DNA from: Curvularia sp. ZM96
Lineage: Eukaryota; Ascomycota; Dothideomycetes; Pleosporales; Pleosporaceae
DNA length: 64,000 bases
Reading direction: 5' to 3'
NCBI GenBank assembly: GCA_022457065.1
Contig: JAJGBQ010000001.1
Span: 5,952,001 to 6,016,000, forward strand
Made by a program: the position numbers and the translations under genes. The notes under the pieces are model-generated. The model was not told the DNA's origin. It did not search any database and saw nothing but the letters and a program-made list of their open reading frames with translations. This document shows positions 1 to 10,406 of this stretch, piece after piece. Within the stretch, counting starts at the first letter, position 1. Each line of letters begins with the position of its first letter.

Positions 1-700
1 AGGTTCACTGGCGTTCAGTACTTCATTAGCGTTGTCACTATTGTGACCATTGTGCTATGGTGTGTCAGCCACCAGCTCGAGTTTGTGTTTGGCGATATGG
101 GTGTCGTGGCCATTATCCCTATCGTGCTCTTCTTCGGCACCGGCATCCTTACCAAGGAAGACTTTAACAACTTCCTATGGACCATCATCATACTCGCTGC
201 CGGCGGTCTTTCTCTTGGAAAAGCGGTTAATTCGTCAGGTCTCTTGCACACGATTGCCGAATCCATCACGGCCAGTGTCGAAGGCATGAGTCTGTACGGA
301 GTACTTGTCGTCTTCTGCGCCTTGATTCTGGTGGTAGCGACATTCATTAGTCATACTGTCGCAGCTCTGATTGTCCTGCCGCTGGTCCAGCAAGTAGGCC
401 AGCAGATGGCAGAACCACACCCGAACCTGCTTGTCATGGGCGCTGTGTTGATGGCAAGCGGAGCCATGGGTCTGCCAACCAGTGGTTTCCCTAATATGAG
501 TAAGTCATGTTTTGTTCCGGTTGCATGTGAGAGTCTGTTGCTAACAAAAGACAGCTGCTATCATGATGGAAGACCAGCGAACAGGCCAGCGGTATCTCGC
601 TGTCAAGCACTTCTTGACCCGCGGTGTTCCTGCCTCTGTTATTACTTTTGTCGTCATTGTCACTGTTGGCTACGGCCTTATGCTGGCTGCAGGATTTTAA
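1..700 (+). CDS. Low-affinity phosphate transporter of the Pho87/90/91 type, C-terminal part (5' end outside window)
   Basis: Exons are about 1-499 and 555-700, with a 54-bp intron (GTAAGT donor, CTAAC branch, ACAG acceptor) and a TAA at 698-700. The reading frame is open to the window edge, so only the last 214 residues are seen. They are strongly hydrophobic with several membrane spans and hold the anion-permease signature: the stretch from AGGLSLGKAV to ASGAMGLPTSGFPN, then MMEDQ after the intron. Fungal SPX-anion permeases of the Pho87/Pho90/Pho91 group end in just this way. They move inorganic phosphate, Pho91 across the vacuolar membrane and Pho87/Pho90 across the plasma membrane. The SPX regulatory domain would lie upstream of the window, so the exact orthologue cannot be decided. 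Family call is strong. Confidence 0.85.
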
Positions 701-1205
701 TATGGTTGTACGTGCGTACGGTATTGGTTCAACGTCGTTCTGCTCTGCTGCATCTTCAGCGTCTGGCGTTTTGCTGCGCTTAGCCGTGGGTCTTATCTGC
801 ATTATTTTTTTTACTGGCGGATATTTATCTGTGCATTTTAACGAAAAGTTTTATGGATATGGATTAGATGGACGGGTGGCGGAGGAAAGGAACTAGCAGA
901 TGGATAGAAGAAAAAAAGGAACAAGCTTTGGCTGCATCATCTCCACAGATTCATTATGGTGTTGTGTTCTGGCAACTCGTTGGGACAAATCATGGTGAAA
1001 TTGTGATTAAGAGAGTAGATGAAGCTTACTCTATAATAAGAATAACTCACTAAATGCACATAAGTCCGCCTCTTAGTTATATCACCAACATTTCGATTTG
1101 CAAAGACTAGAAGAGAAAGTCCCAATAGATAAGATAAGTGTCCAGTGGACTGGAATCGAAGAGGGTAAAGAAAAGAGAAAACTCTTCAAGAGCCATGACC
1201 TTTCT
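701..1205. other. Intergenic, no gene seen
   Basis: This holds the 3' flanks of two convergent genes. Only short overlapping frames without family resemblance are present. The TATTTTTTTTACTGG tract near 803 may lie in the transporter's 3' UTR. Confidence 0.5.
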
Positions 1206-2246
1206 CTAGCATCCGTTTGCATGGCAAGCGCCCAAGACAGACTGAGCCACGATATTCGCTGCGATGCCAAGCTCTGGCGCCATCAAGTCTGCCATCAAGG
1301 CCCCAAAACCAGTGCCCCAATTGAGGGTGTTGCACAAATTGCACTGTGGGCCACTCGAGCAGTCTATCTCATAGTGGAGCTCTCCCTGATCGGCATCGTT
1401 TGCGTCTGAAACAGCAATAGTGAGCGTCTGCGGCACCCACGTGTAGTCGGCGGCATAGGAGTCCTCCCAGCCACTAATACACGTATCATCCCCGATCTCG
1501 CACGAGCGCCACATGCGTTCGTTGACGTTTTCGTGCTTGATCATATCGGGAAAGCCGTTGCCGATGTGCTTGAGTGCGTTGGCCATGGCGGGCGTGGTAC
1601 CCTCCTTGTTACCATGGCACTGGAACTTGATCTTGCATCCACCGGGAATCTCAGTCCACGACTCGTCGCACATGCCATTGTCCGCGTAACGGATCTTGCC
1701 ATACACGTCTGCTGGGTCGATGTTGCCCTTGAGCTTAGCAAAGTCCTTGGTGATCGAAAAATTGACAGACACCTTGTCGCGTGCGGCGGGGTGTGGGTGG
1801 TCCTTTTTATTACAGACGTAGGCGATACGACAATCGCCTGGTATTTCCTTGTGGTATGCAAAGCATTTCCACTCATCGCCGAGTGGGGAGCGTTTGAGCA
1901 CGCCGGCGCGGCTCGGGTCGTCGAAGGCTGGGTCGATTGTCACTGTCATGTCCGTCGCCTCGAGGTTGAAAGTGATGCCGTTTTTACGCCAAGGATAAGA
2001 ATCGCCTGGTGATACGGTGACGGTGCTAGTAGGTGGGTTGACTTTGGTCTCTTCTGCGTCCTGCCAGATGTCGCCGGCATAGTAATTGGCGGCGAAGGAG
2101 CTTGCCCAGCCTGGATGACCTGCAATCTTGTTGAAATCACAGTCCAGCAGGGCGATATTCTCGTCAGAGGTGGCATCCGCGAAGCTCAAACGGAGGTAGG
2201 AAACGAGTGCGACAAGCGCAGAATTGAAAAGTTGAGACTGCTTCAT
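1206..2246 (-). CDS. Secreted cysteine-containing protein of unknown function
   Basis: One intronless frame of 346 residues. It begins with a typical signal peptide (MKQSQLF followed by a hydrophobic stretch to about residue 24). The mature part has roughly 15 cysteines, including WKCFAYHKE, CRIAYVCNKK, CKIKFQCHG and a C-terminal CSSGPQCNLCNT cluster that ends in HANGC. Paired motifs (a short helper segment, then a Cys-x-I-x-[FY]-x-C strand) occur twice, near residues 140 and 210, so an internal duplication of a beta-rich disulfide domain is likely. No membrane anchor or catalytic motif is visible. Size and cysteine content fit a secreted effector-like or wall-associated protein, but no function can be assigned. 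The start is the only ATG that gives a clean signal peptide. A 9-bp tandem repeat lies just upstream. Confidence 0.72.
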   Translation of the reverse strand: MKQSQLFNSALVALVSYLRLSFADATSDENIALLDCDFNKIAGHPGWASSFAANYYAGDIWQDAEETKVNPPTSTVTVSPGDSYPWRKNGITFNLEATDMTVTIDPAFDDPSRAGVLKRSPLGDEWKCFAYHKEIPGDCRIAYVCNKKDHPHPAARDKVSVNFSITKDFAKLKGNIDPADVYGKIRYADNGMCDESWTEIPGGCKIKFQCHGNKEGTTPAMANALKHIGNGFPDMIKHENVNERMWRSCEIGDDTCISGWEDSYAADYTWVPQTLTIAVSDANDADQGELHYEIDCSSGPQCNLCNTLNWGTGFGALMADLMAPELGIAANIVAQSVLGACHANGC

Positions 2247-2254
2247 GATGAAAG

Positions 2255-2296
2255 GAATGTAGTGAATGTAGCGAATGTAGCGAATGTAGCGAATGG
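2255..2296. repeat. 9-bp tandem repeat, about 4.6 copies
   Basis: Units GAATGTAGT and then GAATGTAGC (three times) followed by a partial GAATGG run without interruption. The array sits 8 bp upstream of the start codon of the minus-strand secreted protein gene, so it lies in its 5' leader or core promoter. Confidence 0.9.
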
Positions 2297-3373
2297 AGAA
2301 GACTGCTTGTGAGGATTAAAAAATGCATGATAGAAACAACTGCTGCTTTATACACATATCTCTTCTCTTTAGAACGTGGCAAAGCATCGTGCAGTCCTAG
2401 CCGCTAACTTAACTTGCATGTCTCAGCCGTACGTACCATGAAATGAGAAGAGCTGAACTCGGCCTCAACACAGCAAAACAACTTGATCCTTATTCTATTA
2501 GTCCACAGCTGAACAGTGGATATCCCATCAATCAAGCACTCTATTTTAGGCGGGCTTCACTGCCACAGGTCCTGGGTTGTTACTGGAGGGCTTGCTGGTT
2601 CTATGTTAGTGTCGGTGTTTTACCTACCCCTTGATTCTCGTGTTCAGCTATAGGATCACATTGTGTGAGGACGTACCAAGTGCGAACAAGCCAATGAGCC
2701 CTGTTCCCCTTCACTTGTGTTCTCCTTGGCTTATTTCCTCCTCTTTTCCTTGCCATTTTTTACTTTTGTTTTCTTTTGGCTTGACAAGCTACTTCCTGTG
2801 ATATTCCAGGTTTTCAGCAAACCGTTTACGCCAATAGACTCTTTCATCTGAAGTAAGGTGAGATAGTTCTTCGGAGACTCACCGTTGTTATCTAGCCCTG
2901 CTACCGTGTACAAAGGAGTATGGGTATGTATCTTAGGAAGCATTTTTAAGCACAGGTATACAATAGTCTGTTGTTTGAGGTTTCGATAGGTTTGAACAAC
3001 ATTCAAAAAGCTTAACGTTGATGTGTAAAAGGGGAGGTAAAGAACATGTGGGAATTGAAGTTTTAAGGCTATTGAAACTGCAGTTACAGTTTCCTGAATG
3101 AAGCCACGATTAGATTTATGGTTCGGTAGTGCGATTGCTACATGGATCTATGCTTCCGCATGTAATGGAGCTTCGCGAGAACGATAGCCGAAAGCCATGT
3201 CCTGTATGCAGGTATTTGTGCGTGCTTGATTATGCAAAGCAGCAGCAACAGTAGTGGTAGTAGTAGTGGGGATCATGCGCAAAGTCGTTCCTGATATTCA
3301 TACAAGGGAACAAGACAGATGTTGGAGTCCACTTTTGGCATCTCGCGTGACAAATGCGTATCGCACATTCAGA
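2297..3373. other. Intergenic, no supported gene
   Basis: Only short frames without recognisable domains. A small impure trinucleotide tract (AGC/AGT units) lies at 3239-3270. The left part should hold the promoter of the secreted protein gene, the right part the 3' flank of the tetraspanin. Confidence 0.5.
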
Positions 3374-4459
3374 TCAGCCCCTTACCCACTCGTTTTCGAC
3401 GGATGGCTGGTGGTTGCGTCCAAGATGAGCAGGAAACACAGGGTCGGCACGATGATTGCCGGCTTCAATGGCATTTCCAGATGCTTCTGCATCGTCCTCG
3501 GCCTCCTCGATGCGGTCTGAGTAGCGGTTATAGCCAGGAACATAGTCAATGGCACGTCGTGGGTCAGTTTCCCCACCTTCCTCGCCAGCAATGATGCGCG
3601 AAACGCGACCCGGAACCACCTTGTGCAGCCACGAGTCCTTCTGGGTAGGTATGGCGATGATGGCGAACTGCCAGAGTATGTCAGCATGATGTCTTCACGG
3701 TGTGCTGTATTTTTTTTCTCGCCACACACCTGCCAGAGGAAGACCATTCCAACCACGGTCATAAACAACCCCGCAATTGTCTGCTCTTCAGCTCTCCACG
3801 CGGCTAGACACCCGCTGGTCCTACCACGGTACGTGACTTCACATGCACGTGCATCATGGGAGCGGTCGGGAAAGGGCCAAGCCATGTCACGTGAGTTGAT
3901 CAGGCCACAGCAGTTGAAGGCATCCTGGATCTGTCGAATGGTGCTTGCATCCTTGTGCTTGAACAAGTTTTGCCAGTGCTCTTTCAATCCGCAGTTTAGG
4001 GCTGAAGCAGGGGCGACATGGGTACCTGACAGAGTAATGATGACAGTCGAGTAGATGAAGATGAGGGTGTTTGCAATGATGACGAGCGGGGGCCGCTGGA
4101 TTTCCCCGCGTCCTAGACGGCGACGGCGCTCCTGGCGACGAGTCAAATCATAGCCCAGTTCCAGCAGCAGGCCAGAGACGATAGGAAGCGCCGCAGTGAA
4201 GCCGGCCAAAGACTCTGGGATGGGAACGGAACGAGCGTTCGCACGGGAAGCAGCGTAGCTGGAACGTGTTAGCGCGGGACTAGCCTGGCTGTCGACGGAT
4301 TCCAGATATTACCCAGCAAGCGCAGTCGCAATAACGAGGTACTGTGGGGGCAGGATTAGCACTATACTCTGGAGAACACGTGGGTGAGTGTGCGTGGCAT
4401 TCTGGCCGTCTTACCAGCACGCTAAGGCATGTGACAATCTGCTTCCTGGTGTACGCCAT
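3374..4459 (-). CDS. Tetraspanin-like four-pass membrane protein (Tsp3-like)
   Basis: Four exons on the complement: 4415-4459, 4313-4341, 3730-4258 and 3374-3667. All introns are GT-AG and the sum is 298 residues. The protein starts MAYTRKQIVTCLSVL, followed by YLVIATALAG (membrane span 1). A second span lies near FTAALPIVSGLLLELGYDL, a third at LVIIANTLIFIYSTVIITL, then an extracellular loop with FNCCGL, and a fourth span, IAGLFMTVVGMVFLWQ. The CCG motif in the large loop is the tetraspanin hallmark. The last exon encodes a hydrophilic cytosolic tail rich in Asp and Glu. Tetraspanins organise other membrane proteins at the plasma membrane; fungal members are linked to host penetration (Pls1) or are of unknown role (Tsp3). 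The fungal Tsp3 group fits best by layout. Confidence 0.83.
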
Positions 4460-5483
4460 GCCGAGGCCGATGACTCGCTACAGGCAGCTGGGGTGAATGT
4501 TGCGGGTGAGAAGGATGCTTGGGAGACTGTGCAGAAGAGGTGTGTCTGTGAGCGGGCGAGAGTGAGAGTGAGAGTGAGTTGGAAAGGAAAAAAAGGATAG
4601 GAGGGGACGCAGAAGAGGACGTGCTTGGGCAGGCTGTGGCCAGCGGCACAGGCACATGGTTACACAGCAGGGCTCCTCGTCGCTCTATTCGATGCCAACC
4701 TGGAGTACTATGGCTGCATGGCTCCAGGCACGCAGGCAGGCCGCGGGGCCGAGCACGCTGGGCTGGGCCACGACACTGGCATCGACGGTTACTGCTCGAT
4801 GACGCAGGCCACGCGGTGCATGTGTAAGTACTGTAGGCTGCGACAAGCCGCATCGGGCGGGCTGTCCAACGGCGTGGGCGCGGGCAGCGTATCACCCGCG
4901 GCCAGGTGGTGATGGAGTTTGGTGGTGGTGTGCGGGACGGGCGCTGCCATTGGCCGGCCGCCCTCCACAGCCCAACGCCGGCGTCTTCTCGATCTCTCGA
5001 TCCAAAACTTTTGCACGGCGACGTCATGCCTTGTTCCCCATCGCAACCGCACCCACCGCCAGCCAGTCCAGCCAGCGGGGCCGCCTGCGCCCATCTCCCG
5101 AGCATCCCCAGTCTTTGCCAGCCGCGCATTCGACCGTTGGTTTCCCTTGCAAGTGCCGGCTCCCTGCAAGCTCGTGTGACCGGCCCCCAAGTGGCCTGAC
5201 GACGGTATTGTCGCAAAGGCAGCCGTCTGCGTCCATACAATGGCCGTCATCCAGTCTGCTCCACACGATGGAGCCCCATGTCTAGTCGATTCTGCCGTCT
5301 GCAAACCCCGGGGTGTCTAATTCCATCTCTTCGCAGCTAGTTCGTGTGGGTGATGCTAACCTTGATATTCCAGCCTGGCCCCCTCGCTTCGTTGCTTTCT
5401 TTTCTCAGCCCTCACACCCCCTCTAATCCGATCTGCCTCCAGCCCGGCGTTCAAGATTCCTCTGCTGGTGACACCGGTTCGAC
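4460..5483. other. GC-rich intergenic region between divergent genes
   Basis: This should hold the tetraspanin promoter and the leader of the plus-strand gene that follows. A short (GAGAGT)n-like tract lies at 4556-4577. Long open frames occur in several phases at once because of base composition. None has a recognisable domain or coding bias. Confidence 0.45.
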
Positions 5484-6113
5484 ATGCTCTTGTTCTCCAC
5501 CCCGTCATGTGACTCTCTGCTGGCCCCCGGGTCAGGAAAACAAACAGCCGCCCTTTCAAAGCGACTCTCAGTTCCTTTTTGGTCCACCACCCCTGTCTCC
5601 ATACCTCTCTCCCACCGCAACCCCAAACAGCAACCTTCGCGTCCCTCACCACAGCCCTCGCCACGGAAAGGGAAACAACCATCACCGAAACCTAGCTCGA
5701 CTGGCATGTCACGCCATGTGGACTCGCCTCGCTGTTCGACTTTTGCGCCCACTCTAGGGAGCATTCCAGAAGTCTTTGAGTACGACCCTCTCGACGCCAG
5801 ACACCGCCCGGCCTCACTCAACGACGCACCGGAGACACCAGAGGTCTTCTTACCCGAAGCATCCATTGCAAGTCCACCTGCTCTCACCCGGGCTACCTCG
5901 TGGCCTGCAATCATCCAACCGCCTTCCCGGAGAGCTGCTTCGTCGCTCGCTGTTTCCAGAGCCCTCCGCAAAATCTTGGAGGCCGACCGCATTCGAAGGC
6001 GGCGCATTATGAAGGCCTACCTGAAAGCCATCGTCTTCCTCAAGTATCTCTGGCATGCCAATGAGCGTTATGGTCATGTCATGGCCACTACTGGCATGTA
6101 CATGCAACGATGA
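5484..6113 (+). CDS. Hypothetical Ser/Pro-rich protein with basic C-terminal helix
   Basis: A single 209-residue frame. Residues 1-150 are low-complexity, rich in Ser, Pro and Thr and probably disordered. The C-terminal 45 residues form a likely amphipathic helix with a strongly basic core (ALRKILEADRIRRRRIMKA) followed by a hydrophobic stretch (AIVFLKYLW). No domain is recognised. The basic helix argues for a real protein, because such a feature is less expected by chance. The frame may start at the in-frame ATG near residue 74 instead. Weak to moderate support. Confidence 0.42.
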   Translation: MLLFSTPSCDSLLAPGSGKQTAALSKRLSVPFWSTTPVSIPLSHRNPKQQPSRPSPQPSPRKGKQPSPKPSSTGMSRHVDSPRCSTFAPTLGSIPEVFEYDPLDARHRPASLNDAPETPEVFLPEASIASPPALTRATSWPAIIQPPSRRAASSLAVSRALRKILEADRIRRRRIMKAYLKAIVFLKYLWHANERYGHVMATTGMYMQR

Positions 6114-6598
6114 CCATGTGAAGCAAAATTCGGAATCCCCGGCGTTATTGGTTCCCTTACGTATGGACATGACACTTTACGAAAACTACACGATTGTACA
6201 TGATTGAACGTTTATTGCATAGCGGCTGCAAAAGGATGCATGGTTATAGGCGTTTTGCAGTTTAAAGCTTGGGCAACACCAAGGCGAGCTGTGGCCACCT
6301 ACCCTGCAGCTACTACGGCTGAGCACCGTATACACATGGATACCTGCTTAGCTAATTTACCACCCCACACTGTGAATTCATTTTTATTATTACCAGCGAT
6401 GTGCTGTTCTAACCTGCCAAATCACTCGCATTGTCAATGATCGTTTACAGTGCATTTCGTTGCCCTGATATACACACCCAAATGCTCTCCTACCACGATT
6501 TGTATCCAACATCAACCCCCCTGGGACACCGTAAAACAACCAAACAGTTCCGCTACAGCTCAAGCTCATATCCTGCACGTTTTCAAAGCTTAGCTAAC

Positions 6599-7030
6599 AT
6601 GGCTCCCCAAAACTCTTCTTCTGCCCACAACGATGTCAACTCTGCCTCGGGTCAGGCGGACGAACATTCAACAGCACCATCTAACCCTACAGTTCCAACC
6701 TCAGTACCACCTAGGTGCATCACCCCCAAATCTCAGTCCCCCCTAGACCCCGTCTGTACTCACGAAACAGCCCTCAGGATGACTTCAGGTTCATGCACAT
6801 GCAAGCCCACCCGTCCAACTCTGGATACCCTTTCCTTGCCACCTCCGCGATCAGAGCCTACATCGCCATGGCTACTATCTCCTAGCATAACCAGACCATC
6901 GAGGGGTGCCTCCGTTCGTGCCGCGCCAATTGGCAGGCTCGATGAGACGACGGTCACGGTTGAAGTAGAGCTTTCTAGTGAGGCAGCGAGGAAGGCCGAA
7001 AACTTGCTTTGGTGGAGGGTTCGGAAGTAA
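6599..7030 (+). CDS. Hypothetical Ser/Pro-rich protein
   Basis: Frame of 143 residues from the ATG at 6599 (AACATGGCT context). An upstream in-frame start at 6431 would add 56 residues of poor quality. The protein is mostly disordered (Ser, Pro, Thr) and ends in a charged helix-like segment (VEVELSSEAARKAENLLWW). No signal peptide, membrane segment or known domain. It could be a small fungal orphan or a chance frame. Confidence 0.35.
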   Translation: MAPQNSSSAHNDVNSASGQADEHSTAPSNPTVPTSVPPRCITPKSQSPLDPVCTHETALRMTSGSCTCKPTRPTLDTLSLPPPRSEPTSPWLLSPSITRPSRGASVRAAPIGRLDETTVTVEVELSSEAARKAENLLWWRVRK

Positions 7031-7719
7031 GGTTAGTAGGGGCTTGAGTGCGGTGAGTATACTTGCGAGGAGCAGGACAGTCGAGTAAGACTAGGTATAG
7101 ATTAGGTATCGTCAAATGATCTCATCATCTCTGTATTTCAGTTGTGTTATGCCTTCTCATATTTGGGCTTTTGTGTTCACTTATCATCGTCTTAGTGCAT
7201 TGGATGTGAACTTGTGCTCACTGTTTAGACGATAAAACAAGTCACAGCAAGTAGCCGACATAAACGTCTCGGTCTTTTCAGCATTACCATTGCTCTATTT
7301 CTAATTGGCCGACGGCAATAACCTTCGGTAACTACGCGAGTCATCCCCTGTCTATCCCAGCAATCATCCCATCGTTACCCCGCAAACATTGCCATGAGTG
7401 TGTGGAGATTTGTTGCGCACCATCACCTTGTATACCAAAGGGTCAAAGTATTATCATTCCCACGACTTATGTTAAACCATTTTCCTCTCTCTAAACCATC
7501 TGGAAGCGTCCAACAACGCACCCTTGGTGATCGGGTCGTTTGTTAATAGTCTCGCAACCCTAGTCTTACAGTATGCAACCGAGGATCAACGCGGGCTTGC
7601 CGAACAGATCAAGCTGAACTAGTGCTTCTGACAACCATGTATGCTTGTGTATCGCTTGTTGCGTTTTCTTAAGCGTCAATTCTTGATGCGTTGTACCTCC
7701 CTCTCTCCCTTTCATAAAG
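7031..7719. other. Intergenic, promoter side of the SDH paralogue
   Basis: No frame with coding character. Pyrimidine-rich tracts (CCTCCCTCTCTCCCTTTC at 7696-7713) directly precede the start codon of the next gene, a common feature of fungal core promoters. Confidence 0.45.
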
Positions 7720-9858
7720 ATGTGGGCGTTTGTGCGCGCTACCTGTCGGTCCCATTTCCATACTCAACACCTAAAGTATGCTGGTCACACACGAAGGAGT
7801 TTCGCTTCACTAGGTGGCTCAGGTGCTAAGAGCATAACAGTTATCGATCACCACTATGAGTAAGTGGCCCCCATTCCGCTTCCAATGCCACAGGAGATAT
7901 TAACAACTGCAAAGTGCAATTGTCGTGGGAGCAGGAGGAGCAGGTTTACGCGCTGCCCTGGGCCTCACAGAAGCCGGGCTAAAAACCGCATGTGTATCAA
8001 AGCTCTTTCCTACTCGTTCGCACACTGTCGCCGCCCAAGGAGGTATCAACGCCGCACTCGGAAACATGGCCCCAGATGACTGGCGATGGCACTTTTACGA
8101 CACAGTGAAAGGGTCAGACTGGCTAGGCGACCAAGATGCCATACACTACATGACTCGCGAGGCTGTTCCTGCCGTTGTGGAATTAGAAAACTACGGCATG
8201 CCTTTTAGCCGGACGTGCGGTGGGCACATCTACCAAAGGACCTTGGGTGGTCACAGCATGAGATACGGGAAAGGTGGACGGGCTTATCGTACGGCGTGTG
8301 CGGCGGACCGCACAGGTCATGCCATGCTCCACACTCTGTACGGACAGAGTCTGAAAGAGGGCGTGCAGTTCTTCATTGAGTGGTTTGCGCTCGATTTGAT
8401 GATGAGTGACGGCGTATGCGTGGGCATCACGGCGATGAACATGGAAGATGGCACGTGTCATAGGATGTTTGCTAAGAATACCGTATTAGCTACAGGGGGT
8501 ATGTTGTCTCTTTCTATACGTTGAAATTCACTCTCGTGTTGCGTGCTGATGGCGACTCCAGGCTACGGGCGAGCATACTTCAGCGCCACGAGCGCACACA
8601 CAAGTACTGGCGATGGTAACGCTATGGTCTCAAGAGCTGGGCTGCCTCTTCAGGATATGGAATTTGTTCAGTTCCACCCCACTGGTATCTACGGCGCAGG
8701 GGTATGTATCGCTCCTCAGGAGTAATGTTCACCGTTCACTAAAATGGTCGGCAGGTGTTAATTACCGAGGGCGCTCGTGGCGAAGGCGGCTATCTTCTAA
8801 ACTCTGAAGGCGAAAAGTTCATGCACAAATATGCTCCCATTGCAGAAGACCTTGCATCGCGTGATGTAGTCAGTCGCAGCATGAGCATGGAGATTCTCCA
8901 AGGACGCGGCTGTGGACCACTAAAAGACCATATCCATCTCCAGCTCTTACATCTACCAAAGGCTGTCATCTTGGAACGCTTACCAGGCATCGCGGAAACA
9001 GCAAGAATTTTTGCTGGTATCGATATCACAAGAGAGTTACTTCCCGTGATTCCAACGGTTCATTATTGTATGGGTGGCATTCCGACAAACTATCACGGAC
9101 AGGTGTTGGATGTAGACCAAGGAACTGGCGAGGAAAGTACCGTACAGGGCTTATATGCAGCAGGCGAAGCAGCATGTGTCAGCGTTCACGGCGCAAACCG
9201 ATTAGCCGCAAACTCTCTCCTTGATATTGTCGTCTTCGTGAGTTAACTCCGGCATACTCTCTACAGTAACGCTGGTATGTACTAACTCATCTGTTAGGGC
9301 CGAGCAGCTGCACTCCATATCTCATCACAACACTCTCACTCAGCACTGCCCGCCTCATACCCAAGCAACATTGGTCTTGATTCCATCAATGAACTTACCA
9401 CTTTTCTCACTGGGGCCAACGGAAGGACCCCGACTTTTATCCTGCGAAACGAAATGCAATCAGCCATGCAGTCAACCACTGCCGTCTTTCGTACCCACGA
9501 TACTCTCGCCAAAGGCAACGCGCAACTCCAATCTCTCGGAAAACAATTTGCTACGGACGTTCGCGTTACGGACAAGTCGCTGATTTGGAACTCCGACCTT
9601 ATCGAGACACTGGAGTTGCGAAATCTACTTACAAACGCGGCTCAGACAAGTACTGCGGCATTAATGCGGACCGAAAGTCGAGGTGCACATGCCCGGGACG
9701 ACTTCCAGAAGAGAGATGATGTGAAATGGATGAAGCATAGTCTTACCTGGCAAGAAGGCGTGAGTGCGCCGGTGCAGTTTGGTACAAGACCAGTTATTAT
9801 GAGTACGTTGGACGAGCGCGAAGCAGCAAGCGTGGCCCCAATAAAGCGCTTTTACTAG
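7720..9858 (+). CDS. Succinate dehydrogenase flavoprotein subunit paralogue (SDHA-like), mitochondrial
   Basis: Five exons: 7720-7859, 7915-8498, 8562-8701, 8755-9237 and 9298-9858. Together they give 635 residues, close to normal SDHA length. The start MWAFVRATCRS is followed by an Arg/His-rich, acid-free leader ending near RRSFASLGG, a classical mitochondrial presequence. Then come DHHYDAIVVGAGGAG (FAD dinucleotide fold), RSHTVAAQGG with the His that binds FAD covalently, FHPTGIYGAG, TEGARGEGGYLLN, PTVHYCMGGIPT and HGANRLAANSLLD. The C-terminus ends in APIKRFY as in complex II subunits. The enzyme would oxidise succinate in complex II of the inner membrane. Departures from the usual SDHA are seen in invariant stretches: HGANRLAANS where HGANRLGANS is normal, and HYCMGG where HYNMGG is normal. 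It is therefore probably a second copy and not the housekeeping gene. Neighbours give no hint of a complex II cluster. Confidence 0.9.
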
Positions 9859-10406
9859 GAAATTAGCGGATACTACTGGGATATTTTTAAGTAGCATTTA
9901 GCGTATTGTTCGGAGGTTTCCTATGCAGAAGAAGCAGCAGATGGATCAGAATTCGTAACGAACAAGTTTTGGCCTTGACCTTGTCGAGTTTGTTTGTGAA
10001 ACATGGAAATATAGTACCCGTTCGCTCAAACAAACTAATACTAGAAAAGCTGCCTAGCAATGAGACGCCCCGTGGACAGGTGGGTAAAAGAGCTCAAATT
10101 AGTGATAGCATGACCAGTTTTGAGTTTTAAATAGTTATGCCAAACTGGAATGAAGAAATTCTCGCTACCATTGTTTTCTACATTGTCTCGCCGCTGGTTT
10201 CACACTTGGAATGTACGAGGAGCTCGTTAAGATCGTACATGATATCTATCGTGTGTTTTTGTTGGTGGGGCTGTTCATCAACATCGTCAGGTTACCACTG
10301 ATACACTTTTGGAGCCAAGACTCCTGCAGTGGAGCCCCGGTGAAAGAAAAGTGACCACTTTGGTACATGGGCTCATGTTATGCGTGGAGAAGTTGTAGAG
10401 GTATGT
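9859..10406. other. Intergenic between convergent genes
   Basis: No supported gene. It contains the 3' flanks of the SDH paralogue and of the minus-strand transcription factor. Confidence 0.45.

Noticed and set aside
1533..2012. Plus-strand frame of 159 residues
   Set aside because: It is the shadow of the minus-strand secreted protein, which has a signal peptide and a regular Cys pattern.
4422..5240. Long open frame on the minus strand (272 residues)
   Set aside because: It overlaps the tetraspanin's first exon in another phase. The product is a low-complexity Arg/Pro/Ser mix of a GC-rich stretch, with no domain.
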